Made by a program: the position numbers and the translations under genes. Source: Nageia nagi (taxonomy: Eukaryota; Pinophyta). From it: 64,000 bases of DNA. Below are positions 1 through 12,290 of the stretch, piece after piece. The first letter of the stretch is position 1. Each line of letters opens with the position of its first letter. The stretch spans positions 127,844,001 through 127,908,000 of the forward strand of contig JBITNC010000001.1 of the NCBI GenBank assembly GCA_050084985.1, read 5' to 3'. The notes under the pieces were generated by a model. That model ran no database searches. It was given only the letters and a program-made list of their open reading frames with translations, and was not told the origin of the DNA.

Positions 1-800
1 TTGTTATTTCATACAATGTTGAGCTATCTGAAGGTTATATTTGAGCAAATAAAGAATATCATCCTGAGTAACTAAAGCTAAGTCAACTACCTAAACTTTA
101 CTGGTACCTACAACATACAAGGTGACTATTAGTGGAGCTTGATAATACACTACTTCATAAAGGGTCATCTTGCTGGTAGAATGATAAGATGTATTATACC
201 ACCACTCAGCCAAGGGAAGCCATCATACCCAATGCACATGTTATGCTAAAGTAAAACAATGTAAATATGTTTTCAAATATTTATTGATTATTTCAATCTA
301 ACCATCAATTTTTGAGTGATATGCTGAGCTCATGTTTAGTTGGGTACCTTGCAACTTAAAAAGCTCTTACCAAAAATGGCTTGTAAAAGTGGGATCACGA
401 TCACTGACAATCGTATTTAGCATGCCATGTAGTTTGAAAATTGTATCCAAGAATAATTATGCCACTTTCACTACCTTGTAGGGATGAGCCAATGAACCAA
501 AATGGGCATATTTGGATAACCAATCAACCACCACTAGAATAACTGATTTACCATTGGATTTAGGAAGGCCTTCAATGAAATCCATTGAGATATCGATCCA
601 TGTATGGGTAGGTATGGGAAGAGGTTGAAGGAGTCCCGAAGTACCCACTATCTCACACTTTTTTCATTAACACACATCATAAGCTACCATAAACTGCTTG
701 ATATTCAATTTCATTCCTACCCAATAAAACGATCGTGCCACCTGCTTATAAGTTTTCAAAAATCCATCATGTCCTGATGTAGGTGTGGAATGCAATTCGA
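1..800 (-). pseudogene. E1 integrase (partial, broken)
   Basis: Integrase inserts element cDNA into the host genome. On the minus strand, about 800-690 encodes the zinc-binding part with LHSTPTSGHDGFLKTYK. The open piece at 648-457 begins the catalytic core with [15 protein letters not shown] and [12 protein letters not shown], holding the first catalytic Asp. Farther left, frames still read as SDRDPTF (second Asp) and AYHPQTDGQTE (Glu region), with stops between them. The C-terminal part is beyond base 1. The stop after the zinc-binding part and later frame breaks make it non-functional. Confidence 0.85.
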
Positions 801-999
801 CAAGTATTTTTTATTTACATTTTGAAGGAGATGGTAACAAAATTTGGCCTTTGAATCTCAAAATGCCATCATGCCATGTGTGGTGTGGTTTACTCATGGG
901 GTCTTGAGTGATCTATTTTAACAATTCTTAGGTGGAGCTATCCTCTACCCACTCTTATTTAACTTTATCCAACCATTGAGGAATAGGAGACAAAAGAGC

Positions 1000-2270
1000 T
1001 TATAGTGCTACTTGATCTTCAAATTTTTTAGACAGAGCATCGGTAACCACATTCTCCTTACCTTTACGGTATATTATCTCATAATCATACCCCAATAGTT
1101 TGGTCACCCATTTTTGTTGCTTAGGTGTAGAAATGCATTGCTCAATGAAAAATTTCAAACTATGATGATCCGTGAGGATGATGAAATGGCGACCAATGAG
1201 ATATGGTCTCCAACATTAAATTGCATGAATGATGGTAAGCATTTCTTTTTCATAAGTGGATTTACCCAAATTTTTAACAAAGAGTGCTCTACTAGTGAAT
1301 GTCAAGGGACACCCCTCTTACATCAATACTACCTTGATTCCTACTCCACAAGCATCACTTTTTATCACAAAGGTTTTAAAAAAATTTGGCATTACTAATA
1401 CCGGGGTGGTACACATCACCTCCTTGAGCTTAAAGAAAGCTGCCTCCACTTGAGGGGACCATTGGAATGCATTCTTTTTCAACAACATGGTTAGAGGTGC
1501 TGCAATCTTGCCACAATCCCTCACAAATTTCCTATAATAGCCTATCAACCCCAAGAATCATTAGAGACTTTTCAAAGATGTAGGAATAGACCAATTTTAT
1601 GGATCCACCTTAACTCCCACTTCAGATATAATATGGCCTAAGTAGTCAATTTCCCTCTTATTGAATGAACATTTTGATTTTTTTTCATATAGTTGGTATT
1701 CCTTCAAAACTTGTAAGGTTTGGTCAACATGTGCCACGTTCTTGCCATGTCTTATTAGAGATCAAGATATCATCAAAGAAAACTAAGATGAACTTCCTAA
1801 GGAATGGATAAAATACTTGATTCATTAAACTTTGAAATGTGGATGGAGCATTTGTGAGGCCAAAAGGCATGACCAGGAACTCATAATGGCCCTCATGGGT
1901 GTGAAATGTAGTTTTTGGTACATCCTCCTCCTTGAGGCCGATTTAGTGATACCCAGAATGCAGGTCCAAGTTGGAAAAATATCTTGCCCCATGCAGTTCA
2001 TCCAATAATTCATCAATGATCAAGATGGGAAATTTGTCCTTGATGGTAATTTTGTTGAGGACCCTAAAATCCACACACATACACCATAAACCATCTTTCT
2101 TACAAACCAATATAATTGGAGAAGAATATGGGCTTACTCTAGGTCAAATTACTCCTACATCCAATAGTTCCTTAACTAATTTTTCAATTTTATTTTTCTA
2201 TAAACAAGGATACTGATAAGGATGAATGTTTGGTGGGTGACTTCCTGGCACCAACTAAATAGCATGATCA
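1000..2270 (-). pseudogene. E1 reverse transcriptase and RNase H (broken)
   Basis: Converts element RNA into cDNA and degrades the RNA strand. From right to left the frames give the RT fingers ([30 protein letters not shown]), the palm ([27 protein letters not shown]), and a catalytic motif reading VFFDDIL where many relatives have xxDD with Y or F before it. The connection and RNase H follow at 1554-1318 ([21 protein letters not shown], then KSDACGVGI with the catalytic Asp). Stops and frameshifts fall between the blocks, so no intact polyprotein remains. Confidence 0.88.
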
Positions 2271-2561
2271 TGTGATCATTGGGGTGGTAATCCCATTGGT
2301 TCCTCAAAGGTACTTGAATGCTTATTTAAGATGGGTTGTAGATCCATAGGCTCTATGACTTCAAATTTGGTGATTGGTAGAGTATAATTATGCCAACATC
2401 CCTTTTCTAGTTTTCTATAGGATCTTTTCCATGTGATGTGAGCTCATAATTTATACAAGTTCACCCTATAATCCCTTGAGAGTATGCTCTTATTCATCTA
2501 TCTTGAAGGTCATCCATAGCTCTGCAAAATTCCACTACATGGTGCCCAAAGTGCTCAACCA

Positions 2562-2831
2562 TTATACCCCCAAAATTATATCACATCCCCCAAGTGTTAA
2601 AGTGTACATGTTGCTTTTCAAAGTATAGTGTTCCATGCTTAGTTTGACATTGTCACATGTGCCTTTACATGCTATTTTTCCTCCATTACCAACCATAACC
2701 TCAAAATTATTTGTAAGGTGGATGTAACAGTCAGCAACCTTAGACACTCGTGGATCAATGAAATTATGAGTACTTCCTGAATCCAATAATATTATGAGAG
2801 AGTGCTTTTTAAAAAACCCTTTGATCTTCAT
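2562..2831 (-). pseudogene. E1 retroviral-type aspartic protease
   Basis: This would cut the gag-pol polyprotein. An 89-residue open piece has the active-site motif LLDSGSTHNFI, followed by a glycine-bearing segment (VMVGNGGKIACKG) and the family's usual ending GGCDIILGV, which normally leads into the RT linker. Length and motif positions fit the protease of plant Ty3/gypsy elements. It is linked to neighbours only through broken frames. Confidence 0.85.
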
Positions 2832-2974
2832 AGTTTGAGGGTAGTAATTCCTACTAATGCACTGTAAGAGATAATCAGGACCTCCTCATCTAGAATTTCT
2901 TTTGTAGCCTCTTCAGGTGCACTCTCGTATTCCTCCTCACTAAGAGCATCAGCATTAAGCAAATATAACTTTTA

Positions 2975-3926
2975 TTGAGTACAATGATGACCATGGACAA
3001 ATTTCTCATCACAATTATAGCACAAACCCTTCTTTCGATGCTCTTCCATTTCCTCCCACATCAACCTCTTAGTTTGCATTATGTGATTCAATGGTGGGCA
3101 CTTGTGTTATTAGAGGAATGGGAAATATTATGTGTTTTTGTGAATGGGGGTCTTACCTTTCATTGATGAGCACTAGCTTTATCTTCAGTAAGCTTTGCTA
3201 AAGCAATAGCATCCATCATAGTTTTGGGATTAAATATTTTGACCTCTAGTTTAATTTCTTCCTTTAATCCACTGATAAAAAAACTTGTGAAAAATGCATC
3301 ATCCAACCCATTCATGTGATTTGCTAATTTCTCAAACTAATTTTGGTAGTCTTTGATTGTTGTAGTTTAATGTAACTTGGTCAATGCCTTTGTGAAATAT
3401 TCATAGCCATTAGGACCAAAATGGATCAATAATTGTTGAGTAAATTCATCCCATGAAGGAGTACGATGCATTTTTGAGTACCATTGGTGCCATTAGAGAG
3501 CCTCATAGTCCAAATGAAAAGTTGTCATGTGCACCTTCAAATCCTCTAGAATTTGGTTCAATGTGAAATACTATCTGGGCTTATAAATCCAACCAATGGA
3601 ATTATCTCCATCAAATTGGGAAAATCCAATTTGGTTGTGTGAAGAAGAATGAAACCACCTTGTTGGCCCTAAAAGTTATGATGATACTCTTATGGATTTC
3701 CTAACTATCCTGATTGCTATGAACTGGATGCATTATTGGTATGACTAAGACTTAGTTGAACAATGTCACATTTACTATCAAGTGTTTGTATTTCGGTCTA
3801 TATTTGCCAAATTTCTACCTTGAATGTACTGGTAAGTGTATTTGCCATTTGTTGGATCATAGTTTGAAATGTCATCATGGTAGGATCAGCTTGTGCTACT
3901 ATTTGGGATCTTATTTCAGGTGCCAT
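2975..3926 (-). pseudogene. E1 gag with CCHC zinc knuckle (broken)
   Basis: Gag forms the virus-like particle and packages element RNA. The likely start is the ATG at 3926-3924 (MAPEIRSQ). Downstream frames carry a Retrotrans_gag-like region (PSWDEFTQQLLIHFGPNGYE, then FEKLANHMNGLDD and SFFISGLKEEIKLEV). A nucleocapsid knuckle lies near 3030-2985 (LCYNCDEKFVHGHHC), typical of plant gypsy gag. Stops occur throughout. Confidence 0.8.
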
Positions 3927-4700
3927 TTTTGGACATTACTATTTTTGAAGCTAATATTTCTGGAAACTACTATTTTTAGAAATTGCTATTTTTAGAAAGT
4001 GCCTGAAAAAGTGTATGGGTGTAATATATCAAAATGATTAGCTTGAAAGATGATCACAATGGGCTAGGTCTCTTGATGATGATTTTTGGACTCTCAAACT
4101 TTTTTTTTACATCTATGGATATATCTGCTTTTGTTAAAAACTATTGAAATGGTACAAATTTTTAGTTATTTAGCTTGAATTTTTTGCTACCTTTGAACTG
4201 CTTTTTTGGCATCTTTGAAAAATTACATGTCATACATTTTGCTTCTCAAATCAAGGTTTTTTGTGTGAAGAAACGATTGTAGGGTAAGGATTATCTGCTC
4301 TATAGGCTTGTCTAAACACCCCTCCTATCCAAATTTTGCAAGGAAAGAGGCTACAGAGATGGCTTTTGTGATAAGTAACTTTCCAATAGCACTTGCTGGT
4401 GCACTATAGTTTATAGATGGTTGACATAGCTTCCTACCTAGTTTCTATTTATAGCCTAGATAGTCTCCAATATACCTTTCAATACATGGAGTTCAATTTT
4501 ATGTAGGGTTCTATCTAAGGCTTGGGTATTAGTGCAGAGTTTTTTGCACCTCACTTCACACATAGCTTTATGGGCAAGTGTGCTTAGCCAAAAATGATAG
4601 ATCCTCCTAGATATTTTAAAACCCCTGGTATAAGGTTTCTAGCTTAGACCTTTAAGAATTTTTTTTTTTATTTTCCTATAGCAGAATGGCCTTGGAAAGA

Positions 4701-4712
4701 GCTCTGATACTA
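4701..4712 (-). other. E1 primer binding site (tRNA-iMet type)
   Basis: The minus strand reads TAGTATCAGAGC two bases inside the LTR, one mismatch from the TGGTATCAGAGC complement of initiator tRNA-Met used by most plant LTR elements. This fixes the element's orientation and the inner edge of its 5' LTR. Confidence 0.8.
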
Positions 4713-4714
4713 GA

Positions 4715-5096
4715 TGTTACAATGCTACAAATATGAAAAGGAAAATATTACAAAAATGAAATGAATATTGATTTGAAATAGGAAAATGATAACTATCTAG
4801 TGGAAATAACAGAGCATGTGCTAATAAATAGAACACAAAATAGCAACAATAAGCAGATAAAGATAGGGTTTTACTTAATAGTAACATAATCATAGGCCGC
4901 TTCGAGGGGGGGCTACCTCCTTACAACTTCAAAAGTGAAAAATAATGTTCAAGATCCATTTCTCCACACATTTCTATCTATTTATAATAAACTAATCATA
5001 ACCCTAATAGTAATGCAAAATCGAGGCTGCCCTTACAATCATAATATTATGATTTACAATATAGGTCGATAACTTAATAAAATACTAATACTAACA
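4715..5096 (-). repeat. E1 5' LTR (382 bp)
   Basis: Bounded by the inverted termini TGTTA...TAACA. The primer site lies directly inside and E2 gag directly outside. A TATA-like TATAAATA (complement of 4979-4986) fits a promoter for minus-strand transcription. The second LTR lies beyond the left edge, so divergence cannot be estimated. Confidence 0.8.
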
Positions 5097-5101
5097 CTAA
5101 A

Positions 5102-6800
5102 ATGTTAAGATGTGGGATCCTAATAGGTGATGATAAGATAAAGGAGGCTAAGTTGAAAACCTATAGAGATCAGTTTGAAGGATTAAGGATGAATGATGAA
5201 GAAGATATTGCAACCTATATGCTTAGAGTTAATGAGATTGTCAATTCCATTAGAGGATTAGGAGAGAAAATTAAGGATGCTATGATTGTCAAGAAAATCT
5301 TAAGATTCTTATCATCTAGCTTCAATGCCAAAGTATCAGCTATTGAAGAGGTAAAAGAATTGAATGCTTTTTTTTTATATGAGATGTATGGATCATTGAT
5401 TGCTTATGAAATGAGAACTAGAAAAACCAAATCTAGTGATAAGGAAGTTATTTTCAAAGTTGCTAAGAGTTCCAAATCCAAAGAAGACTAAGATGAAGAT
5501 ATATCAGATCCTAAAGAATCCAACTTTGTGAGGAAACTTAAAAGAGGACAAGGTAAATATAAAGTTAAGCTACCTTTAAAATATTTCAATTATGGTGGTA
5601 TTGATCATTTTTCTAATAAATGTACATACAGAGAAAAGAATTATGGTAATGATGACTACAAAAGAAAGTCAAGAGGTAGCAGTAGCAGAAATAAAGATAG
5701 AAATTTTAGAAAAGAGAATCACAACAAAAGAAGTTTCATTTCCAATGAAAGTGAAGATGAATCTAATGATAGCTCAAATAATGGATCTGAAGGTGAGCAT
5801 TAGTGAATCCTTATTTATGGCTTTCGAATTCAATAATAAGGATGATGAAATTTTTTAAAACTCTAATGATGAGGAAGACGAAGTTATTATTTATCTTGAA
5901 TAATAGCTTATTGTTGCTTTAAATGATCTTGATAATGAAAGAAGAAAGTGCAAAAAATTGATTAGAAAATTAAATGAAGCAAATGATAAAATTGAAGAAA
6001 TGAAAGTCCAGTTACAATAATTCAAGGAAACTGAAGAATCTCTACAACTCTAGTTGACTCATAGAATAGATATATGTCATAACTTAGAAGAGAAAATTAT
6101 TATTTTAAGACAAGAAATTGAAAATTATCTCAACAAGCTAAGACTAGTCTTAAGTTTCCACAAAGCTTACAGCAATTTAATCAAATGTTGAAAACTCAAA
6201 GATATATGGTAATAAAAATTGGTTTGGGTTTCGATCCTGCAAAAACCTTAAGTGTAGTTGAACAATGGCTACCCAACATTGAGTTAAATGAATCTCAATC
6301 TGATAGTAAAATAAAATAGGAGGTAAACAATAATCATTCTAGACATAATCAAAAAGCTAGCACTGATGGATTCATCAAAGTTGAAAAGAAAGTAAGGAGA
6401 ATGCCAAGATGGAAAATAAGCAAAGTTTATCAGCAAAAGAGGTTTATCAATTCCTATTATAATTATGATAATCAATTTTATGGATATTATTATAAATGCA
6501 ATTCTTTTTATCATAAGATGGCATTTTGTATAATGAATATTCAGCCAACAAATTGTGTGCATAAAAATAGTTTCACTCCTTTGATAGATTTCACCATGAA
6601 ATGCTATAAATATCATAATTATGGCACATAGCAAAATTCTATAGAAGCAAATCAATCAACTCATCCAAACTGAATAAGAAAGATTCTAAAATAATTGAGC
6701 CAAAAATCAAAATGAAGAACATTGTAGTTAAAAGAGTATGGAAAAAGAAAGATAACAATGCAATTGAATCATTGATTTGTTAAGTAGCTCTTAAAGCTAA
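5102..6800 (+). pseudogene. E2 gag (5'-truncated, broken)
   Basis: Copia gag of the UBN2 type. The first open piece (5102-5491) has TYRDQFEGLRMNDEEDIATY, the NSIRGLGEKIKD segment and LIAYEMRTRK. The next piece (5528-5803) has a degraded CCHC knuckle (FNYGGIDHFSNKC, first Cys lost) and a Lys/Arg/Ser-rich tail. The region 5900-6800 encodes a long charged, coiled-coil-like stretch, as in the longer copia gags. The N-terminus is cut off by E1. Stops separate all the pieces. Confidence 0.82.
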
Positions 6801-6817
6801 AGATCAAGCCAAGACCC

Positions 6818-7200
6818 TAGATTATTGATAGTGGCTATACAAAGCACATGATCAAAGATAAATAAAGGTTTAAGAATCTACAAAAATATAAGGGAGGATT
6901 AGTAAAGTTTGGAAATAATGATGATGCCAAAATAGTTGGAAAAGGAACTATGAAAACGGGAAATGGAAAGATGAAGTTTGAAGAAGTTTTATTTGTTCTT
7001 GGCTTGAGACATAACCTATTGAGTGTTAGTCAAATATGTGAAAAAGGTATTAATGTTATCTTCAAAATTCATGGATGTGAAATAAGAAGATTAAAAAGTG
7101 AACTAATCATAGCAATTGGAATAAGAACAATAAATAATTTGTATACACTAACTATAACATCAAAAATATCCTTCCTACTTGGACAAGAAGACATTATCTG
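6818..7200 (+). pseudogene. E2 copia aspartic protease (broken)
   Basis: The active site reads IIDSGYTKHMI near 6822-6850, directly after an in-frame TAG where the family usually has Trp. The continuous 6950-7201 piece keeps FEEVLFVLGLRHNLLSVSQI, the conserved copia protease end. A stop (TAA) also lies just after the active site. Not functional. Confidence 0.82.
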
Positions 7201-8290
7201 ATTATGGCATAAAATACTTGGACACATCAATTTTGAAAATCTAAAAAAAATTAGCATAAAGGAGGCATTAAGTGATATGCCAAGAATGTCCAAGTCATTC
7301 AACAACATATTTCTTTCATATTAAAAAGGTAAGCAAACCAGAATGTCCTTCAAGACTAAAGAATATCATTCTAGAAAACCCCCTGAGTTAGTTCATACTG
7401 ATTTATGTGGACCTACTAGAACTCAAAGTATACATGGCCATAAATACTTTATATTATTTATATATGATTACTCAATAATGACATGGGCACACTTCCTTAA
7501 ACACAAATTTCAAGCCTTTGATATGTTTTTAAGTTTCAAGAATATGATTGAAAATCATATTGGTAGAAGAATCAAATATCTCATATTAGATAAAGGAGGA
7601 GAATTCATTTCTAAATAATTTGTTCAATACTATGAAAAACATGGTATCAAAAGATAATTCTTAGTTGCTAGAATTCCACAACAAAATGATGTTGTTAAAA
7701 GAAAGAACAGAATAGTGCAAGAGATTGCTAGAATAATGATGACTGAGAACAAAGTTAATGATAGGTTTTGGAAAGAGGTAGTACACAGAGTTATTCATAT
7801 TTAGAATATATGTATGCTCAAACCATATGAAAATAAAACATCATATGAGTTATGGTTTGGAAGATAGGCCATAGTCAAACATTTTAAAATCCTTAGGAGT
7901 AAATGTTACATAAGAAATACTAAAGAAAATTTGGGCAAGTTTGAAGATAAAGCTAATGAAGGAATTTTTGTTGGATACTCATGCAAAAGCAAAGCCTACC
8001 AATACTACAATAAGAGACTTGGAAAGATTGTGGAAAATGCAAATGTAAATGTTGATGAAGGAAATGTCCAAATATCAAGTAAATATAATGATTATTCCAT
8101 GTATGAGAAAAAGAAGAGGAGAAATCTCCACCATCCTCACCTAAATCATCACCATCATCCTCACCTAGATCATCACCATCATTTTCTCCAAAAAAATCAC
8201 CATCAACATCACTTAAGGAATCACCATAAGCAACACCTAAATCATCACCACCAAGCTCACCAAAAGCCTCCAGCAAACATTTGTAATTAA
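7201..8290 (+). pseudogene. E2 copia integrase and Ser/Pro-rich linker (broken)
   Basis: Begins with the pre-integrase motif LWHKILGHINFENL. The core (7343-7618) keeps the first Asp (LVHTDLCGP) and the second (LILDKGGEF). The region of the catalytic Glu reads DVVKRKNR, so Glu is replaced by Lys and the enzyme is dead even apart from the stops. The C-terminal part (7931 onward) has EGIFVGYSCKSKAY. It runs into a low-complexity Ser/Pro linker at about 8110-8285, as usual between copia integrase and RT. Confidence 0.83.
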
Positions 8291-8325
8291 ATCATACAAG
8301 CCAACAAATCATTATATATCCTAAT

Positions 8326-9389
8326 ATGGGTATTCAAAAAATAAGAAAGATTGCTCAAACTCGAGAACATATAAATTATGCACTATTGTCTCATTTTGAA
8401 CCCAATAATGTTATAAAAGAAAGTAAAGATGAAAGTTGGGTAAAAGCAATGGAAGAAGAGCTAAATATGATTGAGAAGAATAAAATATGGGAGCTTTTCC
8501 CTATACCTACAACCAAGAATGTCATTGGTACCAAGTGGATATTCAAGAAAAAAATTGAATGAAGAAGGCACAATTGTAAGAAACAAGGCAAGATTAGTAT
8601 GTAAAGGCTATGCACAAATTGAGGGTATTAATTTTGAAGAAACCTTTGCTCCTGTAGCTAGATTAGAAGCTATTAAAATCTTTCTTGCTCTACCTATATT
8701 CAATAATTTTAAAGTATATCAAATGAATATCAAATTAGTATTTATCAATAGAAAGTTAGAAGAGGAAGTATATGTTGAGTAACCAAATGGTTTTTAGCTA
8801 AGAGATTATCCAAATATGGTTTTTAGACTCAAGAAAGCTTTATATAGCCTAAAACAAGCACCAAGGCTATGGTATGCAAGGCTGGATAACTATCTTCTAC
8901 AACAAGGATTCAACAAAGGTATAATGGATAGTAACTTGTATGTTAGAAATAAAAATGATACTCAACTTCTCATTGTTGTCTATGTAGATGATATCATTTT
9001 TGGTGGATACAAAATAAAATCTATAAATAATTTTTGATCAAATGCAAAATGAATTTGAAATATCTATGATCGGTGAGTTATCATACTTTCTGGGCTTACA
9101 AGTGAATCAATTAGATAAGAGCATATTTATATCTCAAATTAAGTATGTCAAGGAGATGTTGAAAAAGTTTAACATGAAAGATAGTAAACCTATGAGCACT
9201 CCCATAATGACTAGCTACAAATTGAGTAAAGAAGATAATTATCCTCTTATTGATCAGACTTTTTATAGATCAAAGATTGATGGTTTATTATATTTGATTA
9301 CATCTAGACTAGATATATTACAAGCAATGTACATGGTTGCAAGATTTCATGTAGTACCTAAAGAAACACATGTTACAACAGTAAAATGA
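8326..9389 (+). pseudogene. E2 copia reverse transcriptase (broken)
   Basis: Three overlapping frames carry the copia RT. The fingers lie at 8430-8562 ([31 protein letters not shown]). A frame change near 8550 leads to [26 protein letters not shown]. The palm at 8816-9037 has YSLKQAPRLWYARLD and the catalytic LLIVVYVDDIIFGG. After another frame change come ELSYFLGLQVNQ and RSKIDGLLYLITSRLDI. Motif residues are kept but the frame is broken at least three times. Confidence 0.88.
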
Positions 9390-9895
9390 TTTTTTAGATA
9401 TCTTAGAGGCACTATGGATTATAGGTTATGGTATCCCAAAGGTAAAATTTCACTCTCATTGCTTATTCAAATACAAATTGGATAAGATATGTAGATGATA
9501 AAAAGAGTACAAGTGGAGGTACATTTTTTCTAGGTGATAATCTTGTATCATGGTATAGTAAAAAGTAAGACTTAGTATCACTATCCATGGCTAAAGCTAA
9601 ATACAGAGCATCAATCTCACATTGTACACAAGTTTTATGCATAAAATAAACTATGAAGGATTTAGGAATCAATGCTAGTGAGCCCATTCCTATCATGTGT
9701 GATAATACTAGTGCTATCAATATATTAAATAATCTTGTTATACATTCAAGAATAAAGCATATAACAATCAAGTATCATTTTTTAAAAGAGAAAGTAGTAG
9801 AAAGAGCAGTTAACTTAAGAATTTGTACCCATGGAATAACAAGTAGCTAATATATTTATCAAACCATTACCCAAGGATGTTTTTGAATATTTGAG
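9390..9895 (+). pseudogene. E2 copia RNase H (broken)
   Basis: Continues from RT with the RYLRGT-like junction, then LVSWYSKK and a catalytic region reading SMAKAKY, where copia elements normally have Glu-Ala-Glu-Tyr; both Glu are replaced by Lys. The end keeps MCDNTSAINILNN, the His-rich RIKHITIKYHFLKEKV and NIFIKPLPKDVFEYLR, the classic end of copia pol. Confidence 0.83.
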
Positions 9896-10227
9896 ATAAA
9901 AATTGGGAGTGGTCACACTTCCCAAACACTAGCAATTACTAGTTGCACATTCTCAAGGGTAACGATTTCCACTTTCTATTTTATGCTCCTATTTATGTTG
10001 ATTCTTGTTCTTCTTTTTAACATGAACTTGAGAATGGTGCATGGATTCAAGGGAGCAATCTGATGAGAATGGCTTATATAGACTATAGGGGAATTATCAC
10101 ACTGTTAGCCATGGAGATCAATGATAACCTTTTCCATTATTGATAAAAAGAGGAAGAAAAGATCAGGACTATTTTGTTGTGTTTGATAGATTGTATGCTT
10201 GATACTTGGATTTTTGATAATAATGCC

Positions 10228-10242
10228 AAAGGGGGAGATTAT
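10228..10242 (+). other. E2 polypurine tract
   Basis: AAAGGGGGAGATTATT precedes a TGATGTG start of LTR sequence. It would prime plus-strand DNA synthesis and sets the E2 3' LTR start at about 10243. Confidence 0.75.
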
Positions 10243-10968
10243 TGATGTGTAGCATTGTCATTGTTATCAAATGATGCCTTATGTGTAATAAAAAAGAAGT
10301 TATATAGTCAAAATAAGGCTTATGTAATGAAAATAAGGCTTATGTGATAAAAAAAGGCTTAAATGATGAAAACAACCCTTATGCGATGAGAACAATTGTT
10401 ATACGGTAGATATAGGCTTATGAGGATAGAGATAGGCTTGTACAGACAAAGAACAAGATATGGTAAATAGGCTTATACAATGGTAAATAGTGTTATGCAA
10501 TGAAAAATAAGTCTTATGTGATGAAGAAAACTCTTATGTGGTGAAGACAACCCTTATATAATGAAGAAAATCCTTATGCGAAGAATCACATGCTTATGCA
10601 GAAAATCGCATGCTTATACAGAGTAGCAAGCCTATATGAAAAAGAGATTATGCATTTAGTTACATGCTTGTGCAAATAGCCAAATGTTATGTAGAGAATA
10701 AAAGCTTTATGTAGAGAACAAAAGAGTTATATAGACATACATGGTATTATGCAATGAAGGTAAAGATCATCAGATGATGATGCCAACATATGGATAACTC
10801 ATAAATTAATCAATAAGCATATGTAAAAGACTCCATCCTTATGTGAATGAGCAAAGGCTTATGCGAACTTGAGCTTGTGATGCTTATGTAGAATGAAACA
10901 TAGTTATGCGATCAAACAAGGACCTATGTGGATAAATAATACCTTATGCGGATAACCTAGGCCTTATG
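10243..10968 (+). repeat. E2 3' LTR, first part, with TTATG motif array
   Basis: Starts just after the polypurine tract. It is filled with irregularly spaced (about 18-25 nt) variants of a short motif, (G/C)CTTATGYG-RTGA. I see about 30 variants here and about 12 more after the E3 insertion. It stops at 10968, where E3 begins; bases 10964-10968 (TTATG) are one copy of the E3 target duplication. It is non-coding; the short ORFs across it arise from the repeat. Confidence 0.8.
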
Positions 10969-11470
10969 TGAATTATTTAAGAATTAAAAAATAGAATCCT
11001 AATCTACCAAGATCACTTGAAGTCTCACTCAAACATTAATACTCAAAGCATAAATAATCTCACAAATTGACACAAGATATAAGTGGTTCATCCAACTATG
11101 GGAGTACATCCACTAACTAAGATCTTTCTCATTCACAAAGATAGCTCTCTTACAAGACCTCTTTCTTCCTCTCCTAATATTAATCCTAGAGCATAACATT
11201 GCTTCAAATTTTTTATGTTCAATCTCAAGGAGAGGACCTTCTATTTATAGGCCAAAATCCTCCATTTGATCACCTTTTTAACCATTGTATAAAGACATGA
11301 CATTCTTCACCCTTTTACCCAAGGGGCATGCTCATGAGAAGGAGTGTAGGACAAGTTACATTATCATATTCACTTAAATACTTAAAGTATCTAGGGATAC
11401 CTTTAAGAATTGGTGAATTTACAAGAAAAACCTTACAAGACCTTATAATAATCCATTATACATTCCAACA
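10969..11470 (-). repeat. E3 3' LTR (502 bp)
   Basis: TG...CA ends, starting TGAATTATTTAAG and ending CATTCCAACA. The polypurine complement CCCCCCC lies directly inside. It carries the conserved hairpin at 11369-11417. On the minus strand it contains a TATA box (complement of TATTTATA) in the line beginning 11221. Confidence 0.92.
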
Positions 11471-11480
11471 CCCCCCCTTA
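11471..11480 (-). other. E3 polypurine tract
   Basis: The minus strand reads TAAGGGGGGG directly before the LTR start TGTTGGAATG. This fixes orientation and LTR edge. Confidence 0.85.
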
Positions 11481-12290
11481 ATGCAATATTGGGATAGAGT
11501 GAAGAAGAGAGAGTAAAAGAGAATTCTCCTCCATATATATATAATCAAAGATGAGATATTCTACATCTTTGTGAAGTAAGCATAATCTTAGTTTGAGACT
11601 CACTACTTTACCATTTTATCAAATGGTTTATAATATAATCATTAACCAAAATTGGTTTCAATGTACATAAAGTAGTCATCCAACCAGAAGTTGACATGAT
11701 GAGTCTCCATGAGCCTACACACCTGAAGAAGTAACATGCAATCTCAAGAAGAAACTTGCAAGCTACAGATAGCTCAAAAAATAAGATTAATTATATGCAT
11801 CATGTAGACATTCATATCAACAAGGATAAATGAATCAAGCAATGCCATCAATAAATTGATAAATGATGCACTATAAGTCATCAATGAGATGTTAAGCCAA
11901 TACTCATAGTCACTTGTTATATACAAAATATGTGTTGATTATCATCACAAATAGGGCATGACAAAATGCACAAGTGAGTTCCTCACATATGGATAACTAA
12001 GCATGCCAAAATATACATACAAGTTCCTCATATATGGATAACTAAATAGTGCAAAAAATATCCATCATATGCATATACAAGTTACTCCCATATAGATAAC
12101 TAAACAATGCAAATAATGGTATATTATATGCTCAAGTGTACAAATAGTTCATCACACAAGGAGAACTAACTAAAAGTACACACACAGATCAACACTATAC
12201 AACCAAAACTCATCCTAGGGGTGAAGTTGTCATCACAAACATGACTTCAACATAAGAATTCAAACTTTACTCTCCCTTGAAGGAAACTTC
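11481..12290 (-). other. E3 3' untranslated internal region
   Basis: Non-coding stretch between RNase H and the polypurine tract. It is homologous to 31817-32600 of E4 and to the whole internal part of the 23345-24812 element. It includes several repeats of CTCACATATGGATAACT (around 11980-12100). Confidence 0.7.

Larger units (their letters stand above)
1..5096 (-). mobile_element. E1: Ty3/gypsy LTR retrotransposon, 3' part off the left edge
   Basis: Read right to left, the order is LTR (5096-4715), tRNA-Met-type primer site, leader, gag with a CCHC knuckle, aspartic protease, reverse transcriptase, RNase H and integrase, which is the Ty3/gypsy order. Integrase continues to base 1, so the 3' end and 3' LTR lie outside the window. 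Every domain has stops or frameshifts, so this is a dead copy. Its right LTR abuts the middle of the E2 copia gag at 5097, so E1 inserted into E2. The expected 5-bp target duplication would be CTAAA (5097-5101), but the matching copy is outside the window. No chromodomain can be assessed because the integrase end is missing. Confidence 0.9.

Noticed and set aside
7931-8290. His-rich ORF (metal-binding-like) and its acidic reverse
   Set aside because: Out-of-frame reading of the Ser/Pro linker between copia integrase and RT; the correct frame is Ser/Pro-rich.
10258-10968. CRISPR-like or satellite array
   Set aside because: Repeats are short, irregular and diverged, lie inside a copia LTR in plant DNA, and have no unique spacers or cas genes.
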